From Jeotgalibacillus sp. ET6 (GTDB lineage: Bacteria > Bacillota > Bacilli > Bacillales > Jeotgalibacillaceae), in assembly GCF_029667115.1 (NCBI RefSeq), contig NZ_JARUIU010000004.1:248001-312000 (forward strand): a stretch of 64,000 nt of DNA, read 5' to 3'. A program made the translations under genes and the position numbers. Under the pieces are notes generated by a model that was not told where the DNA came from, did not search any database, and was given only the letters and a program-made list of their open reading frames with translations. Positions 36,563-44,977 of this stretch are shown here, piece by piece. Each line of letters starts with the position of its first letter. The stretch's first letter is position 1.

Positions 36563-36682
36563 TTTTACTCCTCATTTCTTTCACAGTTCACGCCGATACG
36601 GCAATTTGCTATGTTATCACCCGGGAAATAACATGTCGGAATTTGTTCTTCTAATGATGATTATCATCCATTATAATCCAAA

Positions 36683-36710
36683 AAACCTGCTCTGAAGACA
36701 GAGCAGGTTT
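36683..36710 (-). terminator. Terminator of quinone reductase gene
   Basis: AAACCTGCTCTG and CAGAGCAGGTTT pair perfectly over 12 bp around a 4-nt loop. The A-run on the left reads as T-run on the minus strand, just after the stop at 36717. Confidence 0.85.
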
Positions 36711-36716
36711 AAACTG

Positions 36717-37694
36717 TTAAATTTTTGCTACCAATTTCCCTGTGAAGCTTCGTGACTCTAGCTCTTTCAGTCCTTCAGGAACTTCCTCAAGCGAAATCAC
36801 TTTTTCAACCAGTGAGGAAATTTTACCTTCCGATAATAATTCAACCAGGTGATCGCCAATTTGTTTTAAGGTCTTTTCTTCTGCTGTATTACCTGATTGG
36901 TAAACGCTGCCGAGTGCTACATGATGAAAGGAAACAGGGTGAGCAAAAGAAATGGATTCATTCATTTCCGGCTGCCCGGCTATGAAAGCAATCTGCCCAT
37001 TATAAGCAAGTGTATCAAGAGATTTTGTTGCGTTTTCTCTGCCTACAGTATCCAAAACGTAATCTACACCAAGACCGTTTGTCAGTTCTTTTGTTTTCTC
37101 GACAAAGTCTTCGGTTTTATAATCGATGGCATAGTCCGCTCCAAGATCTTTTACATAGCTGTGCTTTTTCTGGGAGGCGGTGGTTATAACGGTTAATCCG
37201 GCATATTTGGCTAGCTGAATCGCAAAGCCGCCTACTCCGCCTGCTCCCGCATGAATTAAGATCGTTTTGTCTTTTTGCGCATGCAGCTTAAAGAAAAGTG
37301 CCTGATACGCAGTGTAAGCGGCTACTGGAAGGGCGGCAGCATCTTCAAAGGACACAGAGTCCGGCAGCTTTGATACAGTGTGCGCTTTAATCACTGCATA
37401 TTCAGCAAATCCGCCTTTTTTTGCCATGTCACTCAAATAAACCACACGGTCCCCTTTTGCAAAATTCGACACATCTGAGCCGGCTTCGGCCACAATGCCT
37501 GCTACATCAAGACCGAGTATATGAGGATAAGACCAGCTTGGTGAGCCGTTTTCTCCTGTTTTATAATCAACCGGGTTTAATCCAGCTGCCTTTACCTGGA
37601 CAACAATTTCGTCGCTGGCAGGAGAGGGTCTTTCAATTTCTCCGACCTTCATGTCTTTCCATTGTCCTTTATCTTGCAGCAATAATGCTTTCAT
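36717..37694 (-). CDS. Zinc-independent MDR quinone oxidoreductase
   Basis: Medium-chain dehydrogenase/reductase of the NADPH:quinone reductase group. GroES-like N-terminal domain (GLNPVDYKTGENG), nucleotide-binding ILIHAGAGGVGGFAIQLAKY, 325 aa. The Cys/His zinc ligands of alcohol dehydrogenases are absent, which argues against a zinc alcohol dehydrogenase. AGGAGG precedes the ATG at 37694. Single-gene unit. Confidence 0.88.
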   Translation of the reverse strand: MKALLLQDKGQWKDMKVGEIERPSPASDEIVVQVKAAGLNPVDYKTGENGSPSWSYPHILGLDVAGIVAEAGSDVSNFAKGDRVVYLSDMAKKGGFAEYAVIKAHTVSKLPDSVSFEDAAALPVAAYTAYQALFFKLHAQKDKTILIHAGAGGVGGFAIQLAKYAGLTVITTASQKKHSYVKDLGADYAIDYKTEDFVEKTKELTNGLGVDYVLDTVGRENATKSLDTLAYNGQIAFIAGQPEMNESISFAHPVSFHHVALGSVYQSGNTAEEKTLKQIGDHLVELLSEGKISSLVEKVISLEEVPEGLKELESRSFTGKLVAKI

Positions 37695-38118
37695 TTTTAT
37701 TCCTCCTCTGTACGTATAAGCTCTATTTTATGAACGTAAAGTGCTTCATTTCCTTTGTTCTGCTGATTATGCATTGGGAAAATAGAATTACTAAAACTTG
37801 ATTTTCAGTTGTGCATGAACTGAATGAATAAAAGACTTCTTAGGTTTTTACCCTTTTATTGGCAGGGTAAACAACCAGGAATCATTCATTAGAAATTGCA
37901 GAAGAAGAATGACTTCCGCTAGTAAAAGAAGGTTAAAGCAAGGTCTGTATTTGCACATTTAATAAATAAACAAAATGTACTTGGGAAAATTCCGGATTAG
38001 TAGTAAAATTTCTAAATTAGTTAAAAAGTTAATTCGTGTTTATTTTCCCGATTAAGTGTATAATTACCTATATAATCGTTTGCTAATAAACAGGACTAAA
38101 GAAGGGTGTTTTGTTCTG
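37695..38118. other. Intergenic region with possible promoter
   Basis: About 420 bp between a minus-strand gene and the excisionase-like gene. No convincing ORF. Two TATAAT hexamers at 38059 and 38071 precede the HTH gene, but neither has a good -35. A weak TTTACCC / GGGTAAA hairpin lies near 37850-37875. Confidence 0.4.
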
Positions 38119-38349
38119 ATGTATATTACGATTAAAGAAGCTTCTGTCTATCTGTCTCTGCCGGAAGCAGTTATTACCAGATTAATTCATGAAAATAAAA
38201 TCCGCGCGGTACATGACGGTACGCATTATCTGGTAAATAAAGAGCAGTTTAATCATCATTTGAAGCAGCTTGAAAAAGCTAAAAAGCTTCTTGAAGAGTG
38301 GCGCAATGAACCAATTCCAGACAGCATAGATGTAAAGGACGAAGATTAA
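38119..38349 (+). CDS. Excisionase-family helix-turn-helix protein
   Basis: 76-aa MerR/excisionase-type DNA-binding protein: MYITIKEASVYLSLPEAVITRLIHENKIRAVHDGTHYLVNKEQF is the winged helix, followed by a charged helix. The frame begins at 38056, but AAGAAGGGTG fits ATG 38119 better. Such proteins also act as small chromosomal regulators. It lies 37 bp before the HExxH gene, probably the same transcript. No integrase or att site is nearby. Confidence 0.75.
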   Translation: MYITIKEASVYLSLPEAVITRLIHENKIRAVHDGTHYLVNKEQFNHHLKQLEKAKKLLEEWRNEPIPDSIDVKDED

Positions 38350-38386
38350 GGAGTCCCATTTCAAAGGAAAGGCGGTGAGTTTCATC

Positions 38387-39598
38387 ATGGAGATTGAACA
38401 GGTATGTGCAGAGATTAAGAAAAAAATGGAGAAGACAGACTGGACAGGGCTGTGGCCTGATTTTAAACCAGTCCCATACTGCATTTATAATAAAGAAAAA
38501 GTTTGTTTATTTAATCATCCTGTCTTTCCGGGATTTGAAGGTCAGCCCGCCGTTTTTGATTGGGAGGAGCAGTTTGTAGGCAGCACGCTTATTTTATATA
38601 AAGATTATCCGACAGCCATTGTCAGCATTGATCAGGAGATCTGTGTAAATTATTTATATACGGTTTTAATTCATGAAATTTTTCACGGTTACCAGACGAC
38701 AATTGATGAAAAAAGGTTCCCGGATGAACTAAAAGGCGTCAGTTACCCTCTATCGATTGAAAATATCTCTCTTCGAATTAAAGAAAGAAGAATTCTGTTT
38801 GACGCATTTGAAGAAAAGGATCCTGAGAAAAAGATGAAATCTCTTCAAACATTCTGTTTTTTCCGTAATAAAAGAGAAGCCATTTTGAAGGGTGATATCG
38901 ACTACGAATATAGGCTTGAATCTGTAGAAGGGCCCGCGTGCTACGTGAAATTTCAGGCGATTAAAACCTTGGAAGAAAACCTGTCTGATTCGTGCCTGCA
39001 ATTCTACCGCCAGTCCTTGCTGGATTCGCAGGAAACCAACCTTCATTTAAGAAAAAGCTGCTATGTGTCAGGTCTTTTTTTGTGTCTGCTTTTAGACCAA
39101 ATCGATGAAAAGTGGAAAGAGTCATTTGTTCGTTCAGATCTGACGCTTTATGAATTTGTTTTAAGCTATATTGATTCTAATTTCACACAGGTAAATGAAG
39201 AAGCATTGATCGCTTCGGAAGAAGCTTGTCAGGTGTATCAGTATGTTTATCAGCAAAAAAATAAAAAAATACAGGAGTTTAAAAACTCAGACGGGTATAA
39301 GCTGACAATAGAAGGAGACATGAAAGCAACCTTTTTTGATCCTATTAATATGGTGAACGTTGGGAATCGGCTGCTGCACCGCTACTTTGTCAAGCTGCAA
39401 ATTAATCAGCAGGATTATTTAATTAATCAGCCTGCGCTTATCTACTACGGTGACAACTTCCTGCAGTTTAATCGGCTTCAGTTGAACTTACCGCATAAGC
39501 CGCTATTACAAAATGGTTTTATCTCTATTGAGGGGATTGGCTCGATACCGGGGAAGTATAAAGAGGATGGGATGTCACTTCATTTGACAGTTGAGTAG
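38387..39598 (+). CDS. Unrecognised protein with HExxH motif
   Basis: 403-aa protein with no signal peptide or membrane segment. LIHEIFHGYQ near residue 100 is a zinc-metallopeptidase-like HExxH. A downstream Glu-rich stretch (ENISLRIKERRILFDAFEEKD) might supply the third ligand. A beta-rich C-terminus (from about 300) contains YGDNFLQFNRLQLNLPHKP. AAAGGCGGTGA is 9 bp from ATG 38387, so I chose that over GTG 38375. Linked to the excisionase-like regulator. I do not assign a function. Confidence 0.7.
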   Translation: MEIEQVCAEIKKKMEKTDWTGLWPDFKPVPYCIYNKEKVCLFNHPVFPGFEGQPAVFDWEEQFVGSTLILYKDYPTAIVSIDQEICVNYLYTVLIHEIFHGYQTTIDEKRFPDELKGVSYPLSIENISLRIKERRILFDAFEEKDPEKKMKSLQTFCFFRNKREAILKGDIDYEYRLESVEGPACYVKFQAIKTLEENLSDSCLQFYRQSLLDSQETNLHLRKSCYVSGLFLCLLLDQIDEKWKESFVRSDLTLYEFVLSYIDSNFTQVNEEALIASEEACQVYQYVYQQKNKKIQEFKNSDGYKLTIEGDMKATFFDPINMVNVGNRLLHRYFVKLQINQQDYLINQPALIYYGDNFLQFNRLQLNLPHKPLLQNGFISIEGIGSIPGKYKEDGMSLHLTVE

Positions 39599-39601
39599 GA
39601 A

Positions 39602-39830
39602 AAAGAGCTTGGGACATAAGTGTCTCAAGCTCTACGACTGGTTCACTTCGCTTCAGGCGGACGCTTTCCGCAGGGACGGGGGCTTGAGCCTTTTCAGGGC
39701 ATTGCCCTGTAAAGTCTCAGCTTGCCGTCATATCCTGCTGGAGTCGCCACCTTCCGCTCCGCTCACCTACTACTAGTAATAAATATGTCCTCTTTTTTTA
39801 AACTTTTATGAGTTATGTCCCAGCCTCTTT
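39602..39830. repeat. Family 1 intergenic repeat (inverted copy)
   Basis: About 229 bp, complete. Its ends AGAGCTTGGGACATAAG and TTATGTCCCAGCCTCTTT are inverted repeats of each other. The interior (CTTCAGGCGGACGCTTTCCG, CAGCTTGCCGTCATATCCTG, GCCACCTTCCGCTCCGCTC) is the reverse complement of the copies at 29752 and 46740. It also separates two convergent genes. Confidence 0.85.
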
Positions 39831-39842
39831 AATTGATGTAAA

Positions 39843-40634
39843 TTAGTTATCTATGGCATCTTCTTTTACAAACTGGTGTCCGCCGACAAATTTGCGGTCA
39901 TCTTCATGTCCGAAGGAGTCAGGAAGTTTATGGATATAATCCTCTGCATTATCCTGAGGCTTGTAGCCAAGCGGATTTTCAGGATCAACATGGAAGAAGC
40001 TTCTGGTGTTTGCTGAGATCCCATAGATTGTCACCACATCATTGATTTCGGCAGTAATGGATTTTTTCACAAGCTGAATTAAATCATTATGACTAAGCCA
40101 GATCATCAGATGCTCTTTTGAATCCGGTTCTTCTACACAGCCGCAAATGCGGAGATTGACCACTTCCAAGCCGAACTTGTCGTGATACAGCTTGCCCATA
40201 TCCTCATTATAGACTTTACTCAAACCGTAAAAGGTATCCGGTCGGGTTTCTGTATGGATATCATATGGAGCGTTACGGGCGTCGAGAAATCCAACAGCGT
40301 GTATGCTGCTTGCGTAGATGACCCTTTTTGCGCCATGGAGTCTGGCTGCTTCGTAAACATGGTAAGTTCCTCTTAAATTAGCATCGAGGATTGCCTCAAA
40401 TTCATTTTCTACCGGAAGCCCGCCAAAATGGAGGACGGTTTCAATGTCGTGTTCATTAAAAATCGCTTCGATGGCTTCGAAATCATTTAAGTCCGCTTTA
40501 ATAAATGGAACACCCTCCACCGGCTCTTCTGGTTCGGAGCGGTTTGTCAGCACGAGGTCAAATTCGTCTTTCAACGCTTTCGTCAGAACGGTTCCCAGAC
40601 CGCCTGCCGCACCTGTTAGTAATACTTTCCCCAT
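39843..40634 (-). CDS. NAD-dependent epimerase/uronate dehydrogenase-like
   Basis: Extended short-chain dehydrogenase. LLTGAAGGLG binds NAD, YASSIHAVGF supplies the catalytic Ser, and YGLSKVYNEDMG the Tyr/Lys pair. The overall pattern (VLHFGGLPVENEFEAILDANLRGT) resembles uronate dehydrogenases that oxidise glucuronate or galacturonate, but no neighbours support a pathway. AAAGGTGGAG fits ATG 40634 (263 aa); GTG 40646 is an alternative. Confidence 0.82.
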   Translation of the reverse strand: MGKVLLTGAAGGLGTVLTKALKDEFDLVLTNRSEPEEPVEGVPFIKADLNDFEAIEAIFNEHDIETVLHFGGLPVENEFEAILDANLRGTYHVYEAARLHGAKRVIYASSIHAVGFLDARNAPYDIHTETRPDTFYGLSKVYNEDMGKLYHDKFGLEVVNLRICGCVEEPDSKEHLMIWLSHNDLIQLVKKSITAEINDVVTIYGISANTRSFFHVDPENPLGYKPQDNAEDYIHKLPDSFGHEDDRKFVGGHQFVKEDAIDN

Positions 40635-40818
40635 CTTTATCTCCACCTTTCTATCTCATAAAAATCTTTACCCATTTTTTGTGATTGCAACCTTCTTTCT
40701 TAAAATGTTTTATTTTTAATGACAATCAGCAGGCAGTCTAGTATACTAATCTATAAAATTCCATCTATAGAGAACAAATGTATTTTAAGGGTGGACAAAT
40801 TAAAGGGGTTTTGTCTCT

Positions 40819-42201
40819 ATGAAAGTGGTAAAGTTCGGCGGCAGTTCGGTTGCGAGTGCAGCGCAATACAAAAAAGCCGGCAGAATTATTCTTGCAGATC
40901 AAGCCCGAAAAGCCATCGTCGTTTCTGCTCCCGGTAAACGATTCGATGGAGACGAAAAAACAACGGATCTTCTTATTCAACTCGCTCGCTCCGTGCAAGG
41001 CGGCCAATACAATCAGAAATTTTTTGAAGCAGTCCTGCAACGCTATTATGAAATTATTGAAAACCTTGGGCTGGATAAAGACTTAAAGGAGCAGCTTGAA
41101 GGAATTTTAAAGGAATTAATATCGCTTTATGGAGAGGATGAAGACAGACTTCTGGATGCGCTGAAAGCGAGCGGGGAAGATATGAATGCGAGGCTGATGA
41201 CGGCTTACCTTTTATCACTCGGCCATCAGGCGTCTTATGTGTCACCGAAGGAAGCGGGGATGATCGTAACCGATGAGCCGGGCAACGCACAAATTCTACC
41301 GGAAGCGTATGAACGAATTGGCAAACTGCGGAGCATGGAAGGCATTTTGGTGATACCCGGATTCTTTGGCTATTCTTATCAGGGAAATATCGTGACTTTT
41401 CCGAGAGGGGGGTCAGATATCACCGGTTCCATTATCGCTGCCGGGATGGACGCGGAGGAATATGAAAATTTTACAGATGTAGACTCCGTTTATTGTGTCA
41501 GTCCCAAAATGGTGGATCATCCATGTGAACTGAAGGAAATTACGTATCGTGAAATGCGGGAGCTTGCCTATTCCGGTTTTTCTGTTTTTCATGATGAAGC
41601 ATTGCAGCCGGTTTTTCAAAAGGGAATTCCAGTGAGAGTAAAGAATACCAATCGGCCTGAAGCGGCCGGAACACGAATTGTACTGGAAAGAGAATTAAAT
41701 GGACAGCCTGTAATCGGAATTGCCAGCGACACGGACTTTTGCAGTGTCAATATAACTAAATACTTGATGAACCGGGAGCTTGGGTTTGGTAGAAGGCTGC
41801 TTGCCATTTTAGAGGATGAAGGCATTTCGTATGAGCATACACCTTCAGGAATTGATAATCTTTCGGTCATTTTGCGTTCTCATCAGCTGGAAAATGGCAA
41901 GGAAAAACGGGTGATCGACCGAATAGAAAGGGAGCTGGAGGTTGATGACATTAATATTGAACGGGATCTTGCTATGATTATGGTAGTGGGGGAAGGTATG
42001 AAGCACACAGTCGGCGTTGCTTCAAAAGCTGCACAGGCTCTTGCGGAGTCCGGAGCAAATATAAAAATGATTAATCAGGGCTCCTCCGAGGTCAGTATGA
42101 TGTTTGGCGTAGACGGCGCTTCAGTTGTGAAAGCAGTCAATCATTTGTACCGGGCATACTTCCCGTCAAACGAAAGACAGCTGAATGGTGAAGTAAAATA
42201 G
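40819..42201 (+). CDS. Aspartate kinase (monofunctional, class III-like)
   Basis: Phosphorylates aspartate, the first step to lysine, threonine and methionine. KFGGSSVASAAQYKK at the N-terminus, FPRGGSDITGSIIAAGMDAEEYENFTDVD in the catalytic core, and two C-terminal ACT domains (RVKNTNRPEAAGT..., MIMVVGEGMKHTVGVASKAAQAL). 460 aa, like B. subtilis YclM/ThrD rather than the LysC alpha/beta type. No lysine riboswitch or T-box is visible upstream. AAAGGGG precedes ATG 40819. Confidence 0.93.
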   Translation: MKVVKFGGSSVASAAQYKKAGRIILADQARKAIVVSAPGKRFDGDEKTTDLLIQLARSVQGGQYNQKFFEAVLQRYYEIIENLGLDKDLKEQLEGILKELISLYGEDEDRLLDALKASGEDMNARLMTAYLLSLGHQASYVSPKEAGMIVTDEPGNAQILPEAYERIGKLRSMEGILVIPGFFGYSYQGNIVTFPRGGSDITGSIIAAGMDAEEYENFTDVDSVYCVSPKMVDHPCELKEITYREMRELAYSGFSVFHDEALQPVFQKGIPVRVKNTNRPEAAGTRIVLERELNGQPVIGIASDTDFCSVNITKYLMNRELGFGRRLLAILEDEGISYEHTPSGIDNLSVILRSHQLENGKEKRVIDRIERELEVDDINIERDLAMIMVVGEGMKHTVGVASKAAQALAESGANIKMINQGSSEVSMMFGVDGASVVKAVNHLYRAYFPSNERQLNGEVK

Positions 42202-42213
42202 AGGAGACGTAAA

Positions 42214-42247
42214 AATGACTTCACGAATCAAACTTCGTGAAGTCATT
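42214..42247. terminator. Bidirectional terminator between aspartate kinase and amylase
   Basis: AATGACTTCACGAA and TTCGTGAAGTCATT pair perfectly over 14 bp around a 6-nt loop, with T-rich tails in both directions between convergent genes. Confidence 0.85.
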
Positions 42248-42288
42248 TCTATTACGTAAATTTATTTGTAGAGAGAAGAGAGTGTTTC

Positions 42289-43746
42289 TTAGAATCCCGG
42301 GAAGGCCCACACCGAGACGCTGCCTGCCTGAACAGGAAAGTCACCGTATCCTTCTTCATCGATTTTTACGCGGTCAGCGTAAGAGCGTGTGTAGTCTACC
42401 CATTCTTCGCCTGCCCGATTTTCACCGACAAACATTTTTTTATTGCCTGTATCTCCGTTCGTAATCACAACGGCACAGCCTGAATGAGGAAATTCCTCTG
42501 CTCCGCGTCTTACCCAGCCGATCGTATTTGGATGGTCAAAGTAATCATCCTGCTGGCCATAGGCTTTGTGTGCGCGAACGTATACCAGAGGGTCCAGTGC
42601 CGCTTTTTTTCCATCCAGTGAATTTTCCCCGCCAATGCCAAAGTAATCACCATAAAAAATACATGGGTAGCCGTCTTTACGCAAAAGGATCAATGAATAG
42701 GCACTTGGTTTAAACCAGTCATCAATCCAGGATTCAAGAGATTCGCCTGGCTGAGAATCATGATTGTCTACGAATGTAACTGAATTAAGCGGATATTTTT
42801 CTACCAGTGTTCCATGGAAAATTGTCGAGAGATCAAAGTTATTTCCCTTCAAAGATGCTTCGTGGAGGTTATAATGCAGCATAACATCAAACAGGTCGAG
42901 CTGGTAATTGGTTTCCTCCAAAAAGTTACCGCAGGCTTCTACATCATCGTTCCAGTATTCTCCAACCATATAGAAATCTCCGTCTGCATGGTTCTTTACT
43001 TCCCGTATAAACTCATCAATAAATTCATGGCTTATGTGTTTAATTGCATCTAAACGGAATCCGTCACAGGATAAAGTATCCGGAAGCCATTTTCCCCAGC
43101 TAATCATTTCTTCCCTTACTTCAGGATGCTGATAATCAATATTAGCGAACATTAAGTAATCATAGTTTCCAAATTCATCATCCACGTTATCGTTCCAGCT
43201 TTTATTTTCTCCAAGAATACGAAAGAAGCCTGTTTTTCCTTCTTTTTCATCCCAGTCTGTGCCGTTGAAATGATTAAAGTTCCATTTAAAATCGGAATAC
43301 TTGTCGCCCCGGCCAGGGAACGTAAATTTTGTCCATCCTTCAATGTCAAAGGGTTCCGATATTTCTTTTAAACGATCTTCTGCATCTACTTCAATGACTT
43401 GAAACGTTTCGGTTTCATCCGCTCCGGCCTTATGATTCATGACCACATCAACATAAACGCAAATTCCATGTTCATGACAGGCTGCGATCGCTTCATGCAG
43501 CTCATCTTTTGTACCATATTTAGTTCGGGTTGTTCCTTTTTGATCGAATTCTCCTAAATCGTACAGGTCATACACGCTGTAGCCCGGGTCCTCTACTGAT
43601 TGACCCTTTGTAACAGGAGGAATCCACACACCATCAATGCCATTTGCTTTTAAATCTGCTGCAGCATCCCGAAGTCTCTTCCAGTGATCTCCATCTGATG
43701 CAACATGCCATTCGAAAAATTGTAACATGGTATGATTACGTTCCAT
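42289..43746 (-). CDS. Cytoplasmic alpha-amylase (GH13_5-like)
   Basis: Hydrolyses alpha-1,4-glucans. The four GH13 regions are intact: VYVDVVMNH, GFRLDAIKH (nucleophile Asp), MVGEYW (acid Glu) and FVDNHDSQ. 485 aa and starts directly with HTMLQFFEWHVASDG, with no signal peptide, so it should act inside the cell on imported or stored maltodextrins. AGGAGG-type site before the ATG at 43746. It may act together with the secreted pullulanase at 48154. Confidence 0.93.
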   Translation of the reverse strand: MERNHTMLQFFEWHVASDGDHWKRLRDAAADLKANGIDGVWIPPVTKGQSVEDPGYSVYDLYDLGEFDQKGTTRTKYGTKDELHEAIAACHEHGICVYVDVVMNHKAGADETETFQVIEVDAEDRLKEISEPFDIEGWTKFTFPGRGDKYSDFKWNFNHFNGTDWDEKEGKTGFFRILGENKSWNDNVDDEFGNYDYLMFANIDYQHPEVREEMISWGKWLPDTLSCDGFRLDAIKHISHEFIDEFIREVKNHADGDFYMVGEYWNDDVEACGNFLEETNYQLDLFDVMLHYNLHEASLKGNNFDLSTIFHGTLVEKYPLNSVTFVDNHDSQPGESLESWIDDWFKPSAYSLILLRKDGYPCIFYGDYFGIGGENSLDGKKAALDPLVYVRAHKAYGQQDDYFDHPNTIGWVRRGAEEFPHSGCAVVITNGDTGNKKMFVGENRAGEEWVDYTRSYADRVKIDEEGYGDFPVQAGSVSVWAFPGF

Positions 43747-43934
43747 CTTTCATTCCTCCCAGGTAAATAGATAAATAGAATATAAAAATAAGCCTTTTGA
43801 AACTTAATTTTGTATAAATATGTTAATGGTATGAATAGTGTAGATGAATCGTATCTACCCGTATTCAAAAATCTTGAAACCTGTGTACAATGAAGAGGCG
43901 GATGGAACGGTTTCGAAGGGGGAGTGAGCAGAGA

Positions 43935-44873
43935 GTGAACAAAATAGAAAAGCTTTACCCCATATGGATTTTTCTTTCAATTTCCCTTGGACTGGGAGCA
44001 GGACAAATTCACCCTTTGAAAAACATCATGGCTGACATACTAATTCCTCTTCTGAGTATAATGCTCTTTTTTTCTTTTCTTCAGATTTCATTCAGAGATA
44101 TTGGACAGGCATTGACTCACCGTACATTTTTTTTATCGAGTATTGGAATAAACTTCATTTTGACCCCAATTTTAGCATGGAGTATTGCCTCCTTAATCCT
44201 GCCGGATGAGCCGGCACTCTGGATTGGCTTTATTTTGCTGATGGTCACTCCCTGCACAGACTGGTATATTATTTTCACGCAAATGGCAAGGGGGAATACA
44301 GCGCTGTCAACGAGCATCCTGCCTGTTAACTTATTGCTTCAGATTTTATTGCTTCCGTTCTACCTTTATTTGTTTACCGGAGTCACGGATGAAATTCAAC
44401 TTTCTTCGTTCATTCAAGGTGCGATTGCCATTCTCCTGATTCCATTGTTCACTGCCTGGCTGGTTAGACTATGGATGGGCCGGTCAGGGGAAAAAGAGAA
44501 GTGGATGGCAAAGCTTCATAACGTGCCAGTTCTTCTTCTATGCACCGCGATTATTGCCATCTTTGCAGCTCATGGAGGTCTGTTAACGGAAAACCCCTCA
44601 CTGCTTCTCCGTTTGCTTACGGCAATTCTTCTCTTTTTTACCCTCATATTTGTGATTGCGAGAGCGGCGGGAAAATGGCTCGGACTGTCAAAAAGAGATC
44701 TGGCAAGCTTTCAAATGACTACCTTGGCAAGAAATTCCCCAATTGGACTTGCGATTGCTATTTCGGCCTTTCCTGAAGAGCCGCTTGTTGCGCTTGCACT
44801 CGTAGCGGCACCGTTAATTGAGCTTCCCGTCCTGGCGGCGGCTGCTTGGATCATTTTAAAACTGGACCAGTAA
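43935..44873 (+). CDS. ACR3/bile-acid-symporter-family transporter
   Basis: Integral membrane protein of the BART superfamily with about ten helices. LMVTPCTDWYIIFTQMARGN carries the conserved Cys region seen in ACR3 arsenite efflux proteins, and LARNSPIGLAIAISAFPE the second conserved repeat. It is not next to arsR or arsC, so arsenite as substrate is only a family-based suggestion. The frame extends to ATG 43890, but AAGGGGGAG fits GTG 43935 (312 aa). Confidence 0.8.
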   Translation: MNKIEKLYPIWIFLSISLGLGAGQIHPLKNIMADILIPLLSIMLFFSFLQISFRDIGQALTHRTFFLSSIGINFILTPILAWSIASLILPDEPALWIGFILLMVTPCTDWYIIFTQMARGNTALSTSILPVNLLLQILLLPFYLYLFTGVTDEIQLSSFIQGAIAILLIPLFTAWLVRLWMGRSGEKEKWMAKLHNVPVLLLCTAIIAIFAAHGGLLTENPSLLLRLLTAILLFFTLIFVIARAAGKWLGLSKRDLASFQMTTLARNSPIGLAIAISAFPEEPLVALALVAAPLIELPVLAAAAWIILKLDQ

Positions 44874-44977
44874 AAAATACTTCGTTACCCGAAGATAACA
44901 GATGGCAAAAAATGATTTATCCTGTAAAATAAGTGTATTGCTTTTCGATAAGAGAGTGTATAGAGGAGAATTGTCCG

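Noticed and set aside
36717-37694. Zinc-dependent alcohol dehydrogenase
   Set aside because: Catalytic and structural zinc Cys/His residues are missing; it fits the quinone reductase branch.
38119-38349. Excisionase-like gene as evidence for a prophage or integrative element
   Set aside because: No integrase, att duplication, tRNA or phage genes nearby; the holin-like gene at 51747 is 13 kb away and also isolated.
40720-40818. Possible lysine riboswitch or T-box before aspartate kinase
   Set aside because: The leader is under 100 bp from the nearest promoter-like sequence and shows no lysine-box or T-box core.
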